From NCBI RefSeq assembly GCF_020283565.1, contig NC_060064.1, forward strand, positions 9,600,266 to 9,664,265: DNA of 64,000 nucleotides, given 5' to 3'. The notes below the pieces were generated by a model, which saw only the letters and a program-made list of their open reading frames with translations, ran no database searches and was not told the DNA's origin. Below, piece after piece: positions 10,310 through 21,564 of this stretch (positions are counted from its first letter, which is position 1; each line of letters begins with the position of its first letter). Source of the stretch: Trifolium pratense (lineage: Eukaryota > Streptophyta > Magnoliopsida > Fabales > Fabaceae). The translations under genes and the position numbers were made by a program.

Positions 10310-11402
10310 TGTTGGAACAAAATTGATTTAAAAATGTTTGCCCCTAAATCTATAAAGGTTTTGATGATAACAAAGTATTAATTAACAAATTGGAAGGACT
10401 AAAAATTTATTTTAAGTGCGCAGATATAAGCATCATATAAGCTCTGAGTGAAGTTCAGAGGATGTGAATTCAGAAGTTCACAAGCGCTCAGAAGATGTTA
10501 GACTTCAGAAGATACAACATTCAGAGGATGAAGACTTCAGAACTTCTTGTCTGTCTACAAGCTTCATCAACCTCTGAAGATCTCTTTGAAAGCTGTAAAG
10601 ATTCCCTTTGCTAGTCAACTCTTCTACCAATGGAGAAAAGGACCTTTCAAGCCTGATCAGTTCAGCTACCTCTGTTTTGTCTGTCCTATCTTGAGAACGT
10701 GGGTCTTCAGTTTTGTTAGCTGAATAAGGAAAGTCCACTCTGCAGTAGTCAAAGTACCTGAAACTCTTTCTTAGTTTTGGATACAACCAAATTGCATCAA
10801 GACAGACTGCTTGAAGACAAAAGGTTATCAACTCCAACGGTTGTTTTTGCAACGACTCTTTTCTGGTACTATATATACTAGAAGATTCAGCTACAACATA
10901 TATACAATTATCAAGAATTGAACGTGCGCTGAACAAACTCTGAACTCTGTGATATACAAGCTCTGAACCCTTCTCTAGTGTTTTTGCACTTTAGTCAAAT
11001 ACTCTGTACTTTTGTATTTGCTCTCTTTAGGTTCATCTAAGAGCATTTGTATATTTTTATATACTTTACTATTTACTTGAGGAAACTTAAGCTTGTGTGC
11101 TTAAGTGTGAAGTCTTAAGCTTGTGTGCTTGAGCATTGTTGAGAAGTCTCTTGCTTGTGTGCTTGAGCAGGTGTAATCTTGTGTGATTATAGTGAACTCC
11201 CTTGGAAGTGCAAGGGGACTGGACTACTCTCGTTTTGTGAGAGGAACCAGTATAAATTGCTTGTGTGATTTCTCTCTCTCTATCTTGCGTTTATTTGTGT
11301 TATTTATCCGCTGCGAACGTAGTTGAGTTAAGAACTTGAAAAAGTTTTAACTTAGCTAAAACACAATTCAACCCCCCCCCTTCTTGTGTTTTCACACCTT
11401 CA
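10310..11402 (+). repeat. 3' LTR of the SIRE element (complete, 1093 bp)
   Basis: Begins TGTTGG directly after the PPT and ends CACACCTTCA. The first part is rich in TCAGAAG/TCAGAGG motifs. The 143-codon minus-strand frame at 10505-10936 lies wholly inside the LTR and looks incidental. Confidence 0.95.
10869..10877 (+). promoter_or_regulatory. LTR TATA box
   Basis: TATATATAC about 560 bases into the LTR, upstream of the part shared with the 5' remnant. This is a plausible U3 core promoter for genomic RNA. Confidence 0.55.
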
Positions 11403-12178
11403 ACTATATCAAAAAAAATAAAAAAATTACCATGCCTCTTATCTTACCCACCAAATAAGTCCTAATGTTTGATAAGTCAGCATATATAATATATTTTTAT
11501 TATCAAGTAGTCTGGTCAACATATATAATATAATATTATAATAACTTAATATTAAAGTTTATCATGTGCCGCCTCTTTTAGTTAAAATTTCATCCTTGAT
11601 AAAGGCTCGATTAAAACAAACAAAATATATGATTAGAAAATAATTTATACAATTAAGCACATAAACTATAATTTTAAATATAAAAATTTTAAATTAATAA
11701 TTAATAAATTATACACATATCGGTAATCTCATTATTATAGTACATTATTAGAACTATATGCCCTTGCATCAAAAAAAGAACTATATGCCCTTATAAAATT
11801 GCTAAAAAAATTTGAAACTAATTAATAAAATTAAAATATATATTAGAACTATACCAACTAATAATCCCTTACCAAAAAAATACGAACTAATAATCCAGCT
11901 CAATATTATTATCCCAATTCCTAATAGGCTATAAAATATTATGGATATGTTTGGATTTACTAATTTTTAAGTTTATGAAAAATATTTTATGCAAATAAAT
12001 AAGTTTTTATGTTAATTCGTAAATTCTCGCTGACGAAAATTGTATTTTTATAAATTGTACTTTCATAAACTATTTTGATAAACTTATGAATAATACATAA
12101 AAATTTATTTATGTGGATAAATATGTTTTCCAAATGCTCTACAATGATAAACTCCATAATCAAAGGTTATAATTGCTA
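11403..12178. other. AT-rich intergenic spacer of unit A
   Basis: No ORF or RNA gene seen. It recurs at 18110-18837 and 26930-27725 with small indels; for example, the B copy lacks 'CATCAAAAAAAGAACTATATG'-type text present in A and C. Confidence 0.7.
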
Positions 12179-12406
12179 CTACCTTCGTCCCAAAATAATG
12201 GTCTTTTATGCATACAAATGCATAATTTGAATCATTAATATCTTTAGTTTTCTTTTAAGAAAAATTATAAAAATTTAATATTGTGAAAATATTCATTGAG
12301 ACAAATCAAACAATATTATATTTGCTAATATTTGTCTTTATACATTAGTAAAAAAATACGGTAAAAATAAATATCAACAGGGACAATTCTTTTGGGACGG
12401 AGGGAG
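12179..12406. mobile_element. Stowaway-type (Tc1/mariner) MITE, unit A
   Basis: 228 bp with ends CTACCTTCGTCCCAAAAT and, read inward on the other strand, CTCCCTCCGTCCCAAAAG, flanked by TA on both sides. This is the usual plant Stowaway terminus. It is present in all three units, so it predates the duplication. Confidence 0.85.
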
Positions 12407-12514
12407 TATTTGCTATAACAAGTGACAACAACGGGTACCACCAATCCTCTTCATCTACCAATCCATCCCCTGTTGAAACTTGCAACAACAAAAGAGTATT
12501 CATTTTCGATGTTA

Positions 12515-13200
12515 GACCATCTCTAATGGTGTAGTACTTATGATACTTATTAGTATTACCATTGGAGTACCACTCATTTGAGTACCTATTAGGTATCGCT
12601 TCTAGAATAAGAACTCTCTCTCTCTCTCTCTGTCTCTTCTTGAACCCACTTTATTTTTCATTAAAATATTCTTTTCATGGGACCCATTTTATTTTATATA
12701 TTCAATTTAAATTAATGGATATTTACACAAAAATATATTTTTTGGTACATCACAAAAACACAATTTTTGAATAGGCGTACTCATCTTCATCTTCAAAATT
12801 AATTGTTTTTTTGGTACATCACAAAATTAATTTTTTTTTTAAATTACGTAATGTTATTTTAAATTATATTTTAATTATGTAATTTTTAAAACTTGGCAAT
12901 ATTATTTTAAAATAAATTTTGAATTTTAATTATTTTTTCGAATTATAAAAATAAAATAGTACATACTAATTTTGTAATTTTATCATTCAATCAATTTATA
13001 TTATAAAATAGATAATTAAATAATAAGTTATTGTAATGATGCGGAGTTATTGATGGGACCTATTTTAGAACTTTTTAAGAAGTGTTAGGTTGGAGGGGTT
13101 GAGTACATATTAGGTACTATTATTAAAAAATAATAAATTAGTGACGTGTCCATGTGAGACTAATTTAAGAACTCAAATTTGGAGTTCTCCATTAGATTTC
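12515..13200. mobile_element. Possible non-autonomous TIR element
   Basis: Left edge ACCATCTCTAATGGTGTAG and right edge, inverted, GAAATCTAATGGAGAACTC share an imperfect TIR core (TCTAATGG). The interior is AT-rich with repeated GAGTACNTATTAGGTA. The target duplication is not clear and the superfamily is not assigned. Sister copies lie in units B and C. Confidence 0.35.
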
Positions 13201-13211
13201 AACTGTGAGAT

Positions 13212-13834
13212 TAGGGATGGCAATTGGACTCATACCCAATGGGTATCCGCAAAAAATACCCACAATGGGTAGGGTAAAAACCCGCATTTTGGGTACGGGG
13301 ACGAGTATGGGTAATTACTCGCAAAAATGAACGGGTATGAGTGCAGATACAGATACCTTAGTACCCACCCCGCCCCATACCCATATAGTATATATTTATT
13401 TATTTTATTTATATTATCATATAATAATATATGTATATCAATTTTTTAAAAATACAACACTATTAAACTATTACACATTTTTAATAAAAATATTTATTTA
13501 TAATATAGTGCAAACACGATATGAGTATGTCAATAAGGATATGAACTTTATCACGAGATTAATAATAATTTTGTTTATGATTTTAATGAGTCAACACTAA
13601 AATCTCTGAATTTTTATTAATTTTATTAAAATGATATGATATTTTATAATTGATCAATTTATTTTTAGCAAAAATGCGGGTAACGGGTACGAGTATGGGT
13701 ACTTGAATACCCAGAGGGTATGGACATGGGTACAAAGATTGTTACCTACACAGATATGAGGATGCGTACGTGTATTTTTTCAAACTGCGGGTATGAGAAT
13801 GGATACTATAGTACCCTACCCATTGTCATCCCTA
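13212..13834. mobile_element. hAT-type MITE, unit A
   Basis: 623 bp with TIRs TAGGGATGGCAA and TAGGGATGACAA and a perfect 8-bp target duplication TGTGAGAT (13204-13211 and 13835-13842), which is the hAT signature. The subterminal parts are full of GGGTA/TACCC motifs on both strands. The 87-codon frame inside it, repeated in units B and C, is a by-product of the repeat and not a gene. Confidence 0.88.
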
Positions 13835-13974
13835 TGTGAGATGTTTAAAGCTTCATTAACTGCTAATGCTTCCCTATGAGATTTGAAGTGAGCCAACAAT
13901 TAATTTTAATGGTGCCTAAATTTATTTCATCTAAATTAATTCTAGAAGTCACGAAAGTGTGCATTCAACTTTAA

Positions 13975-14004
13975 CTAGTATCCGGACCCGTGCCAAGCAC
14001 GGGT
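13975..14004 (-). mobile_element. Helitron 3' end, unit A
   Basis: On the minus strand the element ends with hairpin ACCCGTGC-TTG-GCACGGGT (13986-14004), then TCCGGATA and CTAG (13975-13978), with A as the flanking base on the plus strand. This is the Helitron 3' layout. The same end occurs at 20625, 29511 and 41001. The 5' end in this unit could not be placed. The following AT-rich sequence to about 14800 has the TATTAATATATGAGTA phrases typical of these Helitron bodies. Confidence 0.7.
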
Positions 14005-15161
14005 AAAATGAAACTACAAAAATAACATTTTAATATTAAAATTTTCAAAATTCTCAAATAAAAAGAATATAAATATAGGATATCGTATTAATATATGAAT
14101 ATAAATATAAATCCGGGGTAAATCTCAATGTAAAAATATAGACTCGTGTGTAAATTTTTTTTTTAAAAAAAAAACCCAAACAAACAAAAAAAAAGTTAAA
14201 TTCGATAGTAAAATAAATATTAAACAAAAATCCTAAAAAAATTATCATAATATATCTTATATTAGTTAATTTTCACATCAATATCCTCCGAATAAAATAA
14301 ATATAGAACCTAGTATATATTATAAATAAAAAATATGTCTTTGTATTAATATATGAACAAACATACGGTTCCTATAATAATATATTTTTTTGGTATTCGT
14401 TTATCAAAAATATATACTTTTTGGTATTTACCATCTTGTTCTTAGGGGAAGAATTCTCTGATAATTAATAGTTCGACCGCCATGTGCATATATATCCCCA
14501 AATAATACATGTGCAAATTTCTCACATAAATAAAAAAATAGATCATATATAAATAACAAAATAAAAAGAACACAGGCCACATAAAAATACAAAAAAAATA
14601 GGTCTATGTATTAATATATGAGTAAAAGTATAAAATCCTGTATAAATGTCTTAAAATAAAAGTATATAACCACGATAAAAAATAAAAAAAATAAAATAGA
14701 TAAAAAAAATAGGAAAATTAATTAAAAAAATAGGAGAATGTCTTAAAATCCCGTATAAATGTCTTAAAATAATTGTACTATTTTCCTCCTTTTTTTTTTG
14801 AACAATTCTCTTACTCCTCTTTATTATTAGTCTTCTCTTTTTCTTTTTTTTTGGTACAAATTATTGGTCTTCTCTAAATAAATAAAAAATTAATACAGAA
14901 AATAATCTTAACGTAATCAAATAAATTTAATCCACTCTAAGAAAAGAATATCATTGATCCCGTCAAGTTCTATCGCAACCAACTTGGTCTTAATGCATTC
15001 CTTTCATAGTCTTTCTATACATCTGCAAATAAAATATAATAAATGATTAAATCCAATATAAAACATTGCTTTGGATATTTTTAAGGTACAATAAATATAA
15101 TAAAATTAATGTATGCAATAAAAAGAATATTGCTTAACGATGTGAATTTTTTGTACAACTA
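14005..15161. other. AT-rich Helitron-like body and spacer, unit A
   Basis: No gene seen. It contains repeated TATTAATATATGA-type phrases and homopolymer runs. In unit B about 160 bases directly after the hairpin are deleted. Confidence 0.6.
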
Positions 15162-15356
15162 TTAATAGAAGGTTGCATCGCCTATTTCGTTATAGAATGT
15201 TTTTAATAACGTCCAATTTTGCATATTATTAGTATTAATGGTACAACTATATATCATCAATTGTCTATGTAGAATTTGAATTTTTGGTTTCTCATGTGAA
15301 TTATGTGAATTAATTGTTAAAGCCATATGAGAAGAGAAACCTTTTGGACATGCCAT
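15162..15356 (-). other. Small conserved ORF (64 codons), unit A copy
   Basis: The same 64-residue frame (starts MACPKGFSSHMAL) is open at 15162-15356, 23418-23612 and 62461-62655. I do not recognise it. The copies are recent duplicates, so conservation alone is weak evidence of coding. No TATA or intron signals stood out. It may be an old gene fragment downstream of XTH. Confidence 0.25.
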
Positions 15357-15998
15357 GTGTAGAAAATTCTTTGAAAAAAAGGACTCAAATCACGGGTAAA
15401 AACGTGTTTGTAAATTCTTTTTCCCATGAAACTTATTAAAACACAAAAATTCATATTTTAAATTATTCTATTTTACTTTTCTTAATAAGTATGAATTTTT
15501 TTATTTATTTATAATATAAAACGAAGGAAAATTTCAATACTACTATGATTTCTTTTTCTCAAATTTAACTTCCTGTTTATCCACTACTTTTTTGTTTTTA
15601 CTAATTATATATAGTACCTTCTTACTAAATCTCTTTTTTAAATACTTTTTCTTTCGTCATTGTAGTATTTTCTTACCAAATATTTTTTTTAATCAATCCT
15701 TACCAAATGTTTTGATATGAGTGTGTCATCTGTAATCAATAGCAGTATTATTACTGAAAAGAGAAAATATAAAACAAATTACTTGTTTGAACTAAGGATT
15801 AAAAAACAAATCATAAAATACTGTAATCAATATAAAATATATTCTTAAATTATATCTCTAAATAAAAAACAAATCATAAACTATTCTAAACAGAAACAAA
15901 TTTTGTTTTTGACAATAAACAGAAGAAAAAAAAATTAAATCCTAATGAAATCCTATTGAGTTAGTCTATAGGTAAACCTTGACACTCAAACTTGATAC
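15357..15998. other. 3' spacer of the unit A XTH pseudogene
   Basis: AT-rich with no ORF. TTAATAAGTATGAATTTTT at about 15485 resembles a Stowaway-family end. No further feature can be supported. Confidence 0.5.
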
Positions 15999-17819
15999 TC
16001 AGGACTTAGTGGTTGTTTGTTTAGTACAATAATTATAAAATAAATAGCTGTTTCGGACGTTGTTGTAGGCTTGTTTTTGAAGAGGGTTTAGCTCCAAAAA
16101 CTTCTGAGCATTCCACCAATACTTAGAGGAATAATTACATGGTTGAAGATTAGTGCTTTGTGCTTGGCAAGCATTGATGCCAAATGATCTATAGTGAGCT
16201 TCAAAGGGTGCATCATTCCAGTTAACTGGAACTCCATTAGAGCCCCATGGATTAGTCCATATTGTTGCATAAACCTTCATTGCTTGTGTTCGATAACTTC
16301 CTCCTTTATCTTTGCTATTCTTGAACACTCTTATAGGTGTGCCATCCACAAAAAATCTGAAACATTTCATATAACAAACTAATATTTAGATTTGCAAACT
16401 AAGATCTTCAATTATTTTCATATAAAAAAAGTACATACAATTATTAAGGATCTTCAATTTGATTTCAAAAGGTCATCTCAACTATTTTTGGAAAATTCAT
16501 TATATCTAATAGTCTGATTGGTAGGGTTTTAAAGGCTAAGTCCATATTTTAAAATATATTTGATATTTTAAAAATAAATAAAATCAGAGAACAATATGAT
16601 GAATAATTGTATAATATTTCAATTGCAGTTAATTAATTTTAAAAAATATTTTATAGTGCCAATAATTTAAAAGAGAAAAGTAAGCCCTCTCCACCTTTCT
16701 AAAATATTTCAATCCAAACATACGTACCTAATATTTTATACATATTTTTCAATCACAAAAATATGGTTTAATCTAACTTATTTAAAGGAGAATATTAAGT
16801 TAAAATGTCAAATTAATCACATGGGGTTTATAAATTCTATTTAAGCCTAATATCATCCTAATGTGAAATTTTGAGTTTTTTCAAATCCTTACAAAAAAGA
16901 TAAAAAATAATAATTCTACAGGAACAAAAAATAATACAAGGCAAGAAAAAAAGAGAAGAATAATGAGAATATTGTTACATACACTATGTGTTTTTCATTC
17001 AAAAGAAGTGTGTAATCAAATTTAATAAATTGACACGCGAAGTGTGTAATCATGAAAATCTTGCCCATTAATATAAATGTTTGTGTGCAATATAGGAGGT
17101 TGATTAAGATTGCCACCTAAAAATTCAAAGTCAATTTCATCTCGAGTAGTCCCGGTATCAGAAATCAACTGCAACAAATAGAAATTGAGAAGCAATATTA
17201 AAATTATTTAAGTTTAAAGTGTAAACTAATACTATGAATTAAAATAAATTCATATATACACGTGCAAAAATAAAATCACAATAATATTGATATATAAGAA
17301 AATGTACATAAAAGGTAGTGATCACGGCAGTTGAATCCTTTTTAGGCAACTTAATTCTCATGCTGAACCATCCGAAACCATAGCTTTGAACAGATTGAAA
17401 ACCAGAACCTAAGATTAAAACAATTGTTAGAAATTTTTTGTTAAATAATGGTTATTGCTTAAAATCACTAGAAAAAGTTAAAATAACAACGTAAATTAGA
17501 GACAAAATAATTATATTATTCATCAAATTTAGCGTCGCTAACACTCAAGCGAAGATATTTAGAAATTTTTTTCTTCGAGTATTTGTCACTATTCTAACTT
17601 TTTTAATAGATAAAATGTGTATGTATAATGAACTATGCATGTCATACCGGAGTTTTGATCCAACGTGAGTTGAACTTCCCATCTTTGATCGAGAATTCGC
17701 ATATTTTGTTGTCCCCAAAGAGAAATATAATTTTGCTCGAATGGACAATCAACACTTTTGACGTGTGATAGAACAAGAATGAAAAACAACAAAAGAAAAG
17801 CTTGACGAGAAAAATTCAT
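15999..17819 (-). pseudogene. XTH: XTH (xyloglucan endotransglucosylase/hydrolase) pseudogene, unit A
   Basis: Same four-exon layout as the unit B gene: exon 1 17648-17819 (signal peptide), exon 2 17308-17408, exon 3 16983-17168 with the GH16 active-site string DEIDFEFLG, and exon 4 15999-16356 (FFVDGTPIR to YNYC). Exon 3 is 186 nt against 152 nt in unit B because of a 34-bp insertion near 17020. The insertion is bounded by copies of GAAGTGTGTAATC, like a templated repair duplication. 34 is not a multiple of 3, so the reading frame reaches a stop soon after the active site and never joins exon 4. Other differences from B are Trp for Arg in exon 1 and Ser for Asn in exon 2. The promoter region is intact, so it may still be transcribed. 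The family acts in the apoplast, cutting and rejoining xyloglucan. Confidence 0.82.
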
Positions 17820-17910
17820 AGTGTTTCTTTTTAAAAATAATATGTGAAATTGTTTAATTGAGTCTTATTACAAGACACGAATACGTGAAAAATTCATAGT
17901 GTTTCGTTTC

Positions 17911-17923
17911 TTTTTATATATAG
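17911..17923 (-). promoter_or_regulatory. TATA box of XTH, unit A
   Basis: The minus strand reads CTATATATAAAAA about 95-100 bases upstream of the ATG. Between them the start region (AAACACTATGAATTTT) is duplicated, which creates a second upstream ATG at 17897 with a 9-codon frame beginning MNFSR. Confidence 0.6.
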
Positions 17924-18837
17924 AGAGGACACGATAAGACAGACACGACTGGACAAAAAATACGATAGAGACAAAAAATAATATAAGAAGTTGGATAGAG
18001 ATATTACATTATCCGATGATGTGTTTGATGCACACATGATTAGAAACATGTGTTATGTGTCATCAAATATTTGATTGAGAAAAAATATGATAAAAGATTT
18101 TACCGTGTCACTATATCAAAAAAAATAAAAAAATTACCATGCCTCTTATCTTACCCACCAAATAAGTCCTAATGTTTGATAAGTCAGCATATATAATATA
18201 TTTTTATTATCAAGTAGTCTGGTCAACATATATAATATAATATTATAATAACTTAATATTAAAGTTTATCATGTGCCGCCTCTTTTAGTTAAAATTTCAT
18301 CCTTGATAAAGGCTCGATTAAAACAAACAAAATATATGATTAGAAAATAATTTATACAATTAAATATAAAAATTTAAAATTAATAATTAATAAATTATAC
18401 ACACATCGGTAATCTCATTATTATAGTACATTATTAGAACTATATGCCCTTATAAAATTGCTAAAAAAATTTGAAACTAATTAATAAAATTAAAATATAT
18501 ATTAGAACTATACCAACTAATAATCCCTTACCAAAAAAATACGAACTAATAATCCAGCTCAATATTATTATCCCAATTCCTAATAGGCTATAAAATATTA
18601 TGGATATGTTTGGATTTACTAATTTTTAAGTTTATGAAAAATATTTTATGCAAATAAATAAGTTTTTATGTTAATTTGTAAATTCTCGCTGACGAAAATT
18701 GTATTTTTATAAATTGTACTTTCATAAACTATTTTGATAAACTTATGAATAATACATAAAAATTTATTTATGTGGATAAATATGTTTGCCAAATGCTCTA
18801 CAATGATAAACTCCATAATCAAAGGTTATAATTGCTA

Positions 18838-19065
18838 CTACCTTCGTCCCAAAATAATGGTCTTTTATGCATACAAATGCATAATTTGAATCATTAATAT
18901 CTTTAGTTTTCTTTTATGAAAAATTATAAAAATTTAATATTGTAAAAATATTCATTGAGACAAATCAAACAATATTATATTTGCTAATATTTGTCTTTAT
19001 ACATTAGTAAAAAAATACGGTAAAAATAAATATCAACAGGGACAATTCTTTTGGGACGGAGGGAA
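18838..19065. mobile_element. Stowaway-type MITE, unit B
   Basis: Orthologous to the unit A copy, 228 bp, with the right terminus changed from GGGAG to GGGAA. Flanked by TA. Confidence 0.82.
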
Positions 19066-19861
19066 TATTTGCTATAACAAGTGACAACAACGGGTACCAC
19101 CAATCCTCTTCATCTACCAATCCATCCCCTGTTGAAACTTGCAACAACAAAAGAGTATTCATTTTCGATGTTAGACCATCTCTAATGGTGTAGTACTTAT
19201 GATACTTATTAGTATTACCATTGGAGTACCACTCATTTGAGTACCTATTAGGTATCGCTTCTAGAATAAGAACTCTCCCTCTCTCTCTTCTTGAACCCAC
19301 TTTATTTTTCATTAAAATATTCTTTTCATGGAACCCATTTTATTTTATATATTCAATTTGAATTAATGGATATTTACACAAAAACATTTTTTTTGGTACA
19401 TCACAAAAACACAATTTTTGAATAGGCGTACTCATCTTCATCTTCAAAATTAATTGTTTTTTTGGTACATCACAAAATTAATTGTTTTTAAAATTATGTA
19501 ATGTTATTTTAAATTATATTTTAATTATGTAATTCTTAAAACTTGGCAATATTATTTTAAATTAAATTTTGAATTTTAATTATTTTTTCGAATTATAAAA
19601 ATAAAATAGTACATACTAATTTTGTAATTTTATCATTCAATCAATTTATATTATAAAATAGATAATTAAATAATAAGTTATTGTAATGATGCGGAGTTAT
19701 TGATGGGACCTATTTTAGAACTTTTTAAGAAGTGTTAGGTTGGAGGGGTTGAGTACATATTAAGTGCTATTATTAAAAAATAATAAATTAGTGACGTGTC
19801 CATGTGAGACTAATTTAAGAACTCAAATTTGGAGTTCTCCATTAGATTTCAACTGTGAGAT

Positions 19862-20484
19862 TAGGGATGGCAATTGGACTCATACCCAATGGGTATCCGC
19901 AAAAAATACCCACAATGGGTAGGGTAAAAACCCGCATTTTGGGAACGGGGACGAGTATGGGTAATTACTCGCAAAAATGAACGGGTATGAGTGCAGATAC
20001 AGATACCTTAGTACCCACCCCGCCCCATACCCATATAGTATATATTTATTTATTTTATTTATATTATCATATAATAATATATGTATATCAATTTTTAAAA
20101 AATACAACACTATTAAACTATTACACATTTTTAATAAAAATATTTATTTATAATATAGTGCAAACACGATATGAGTATGTCAATAAGGATATGAACTTTA
20201 TCACGAGATTAATAATAATTTTGTTTATGATTTTAATGAGTCAACACTAAAATCTCTGAATTTTTATTAATTTTATTAAAATGATATGATATTTTATAAT
20301 TGATCAATTTATTTTTAGCAAAAATGCGGGTAACGGGTACGAGTATGGGTACTTGAATACCCAGAGGGTATAGACATGGGTACAAAGATTGTTACCTACG
20401 CAGATATGAGGATGCGTACGTGTATTTTTTCAAACTGCGGGTATGAGAATGGATACTATAGTACCCTACCCATTGTCATCCCTA
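19862..20484. mobile_element. hAT-type MITE, unit B
   Basis: 623 bp, same TIRs and TGTGAGAT target duplication (19854-19861 and 20485-20492) as in unit A. Confidence 0.87.
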
Positions 20485-20624
20485 TGTGAGATGTTTAAAG
20501 CTTCATTAACTGTTAATGCTTCCCTATGAGATTTGAAGTGAGCCAACAATTAATTTTAATGGTGCCTAAATTTATTTCATCTAAATTAATTCTAGAAGTC
20601 ACGAAAGTGTGCATTCAACTTTAA

Positions 20625-20654
20625 CTAGTATCCGGACCCGTGCCAAGCACGGGT
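20625..20654 (-). mobile_element. Helitron 3' end, unit B
   Basis: CTAG at 20625-20628 and the same perfect hairpin at 20636-20654. The adjoining body is shortened relative to unit A. Confidence 0.68.
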
Positions 20655-21564
20655 AAAAAAAAACCCAAACAAACAAAAAAAAAAAGTTAAATTTGATAGT
20701 AAAATAAATATTAAACAAAAATCCTAAAAAAATTATCATAATATATCTTATATTAGTTAATTTTCACATCAATATCCTCCGAATAAAATAAATATAGAAC
20801 CTAGTATATATTATAAATAAAAAATATGTCTTTGTATTAATATATGAACAAACATACGGTTCCTATAATAATATTTTTTTTTGGTATTCGTTTATCAAAA
20901 ATATATACTTTTTGGTATTTACCATCTTGTTCTTAGGGGAAGAATTCTCTGATAATTAATAGTTCGACCGCCATGTGCATATATATCCCCAAATAATACA
21001 TGTGCAAATTTCTCACATAAATAAAAAAATAGATCATATATAAATAACAAAATAAAAAGAACACAGGCCACATAAAAATACAAAAAAAATAGGTCTATGT
21101 ATTAATATATGAGTAAAAGTATAAAATCCTGTATAAATGTCTTAAAATAAAAGTATATAACCACGATAAAAAATATAAAAAATAAAATAGATAAAAAAAT
21201 AGGAAATTTAATTAAAAAAATAGGAGAATGTCTTAAAATCCCGTATAAATGTCTTAAAATAATTGTACTATTTTCCTCCTTTTTTTTTTTGAACAATTCT
21301 CTTACTCCTCTTTATTATTGGTCTTCTCTTTTTCTTCTTTTTTTGGTACAAATTATTGGTCTTCTCTAAATAAATAAAAAATTAATACAGAAAATAATCT
21401 TAACGTAATCAAATAAATTTAATCCACTCTAAGAAAAGAATATAATTGATCCCGTCAAGTTCTATCGCAACCAAGTTGGTCTTAATGCATTCCTTTCATA
21501 GTCTTTCTATACATCTGCAAATAAAATATAATAAATGATTAAATCCAATATAAAACATTGCTTT

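Larger units (their letters stand above)
1..11402 (+). mobile_element. SIRE-type (Sirevirus) Ty1-copia LTR retrotransposon, 5' LTR truncated by window edge
   Basis: Seen in order: LTR remnant, Met-tRNA type PBS, gag with one CCHC knuckle, pol in copia order (protease, integrase, RT, RNase H), a third 893-codon ORF, an antisense ORF, repeated GGGGGAG polypurine tracts and a full 1093-bp 3' LTR. The third ORF, roughly 1-kb LTRs and multiplied PPTs are hallmarks of the Sirevirus/SIRE lineage. Base 1 aligns with base 11060, and over the shared 342 bases the LTRs differ by a single C in a C-run. The right flank (ACTATATCAAA from 11403) occurs uninterrupted at 18110 and 26930 in sister tandem units, which therefore give the empty site. 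The expected target duplication is ACTAT; the left copy lies outside the window. Gag and Pol are in different frames, so this copy may not make a normal Gag-Pol. Confidence 0.95.
11403..18109. repeat. Tandem unit A (XTH-bearing array)
   Basis: From ACTATATCAAA at 11403 to GTGTC at 18109 the sequence repeats in the same order from 18110 and again from 26930, with few substitutions, so these are recent tandem duplicates. Contents left to right: AT-rich spacer, Stowaway MITE, a second TIR-like block, hAT MITE, Helitron 3' end and Helitron-like AT-rich body, a small conserved ORF, and an XTH pseudogene on the minus strand. The SIRE element sits at its left edge. Confidence 0.9.

Noticed and set aside
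10505..10936. 143-codon minus-strand ORF
   Set aside because: Lies wholly within the SIRE 3' LTR, has no recognisable motif, and runs against the LTR promoter region; treated as incidental.
13337..13600. 87-codon ORF repeated at 19987 and 28874
   Set aside because: It is internal to the hAT MITE and repeats only because the MITE is in each tandem unit.
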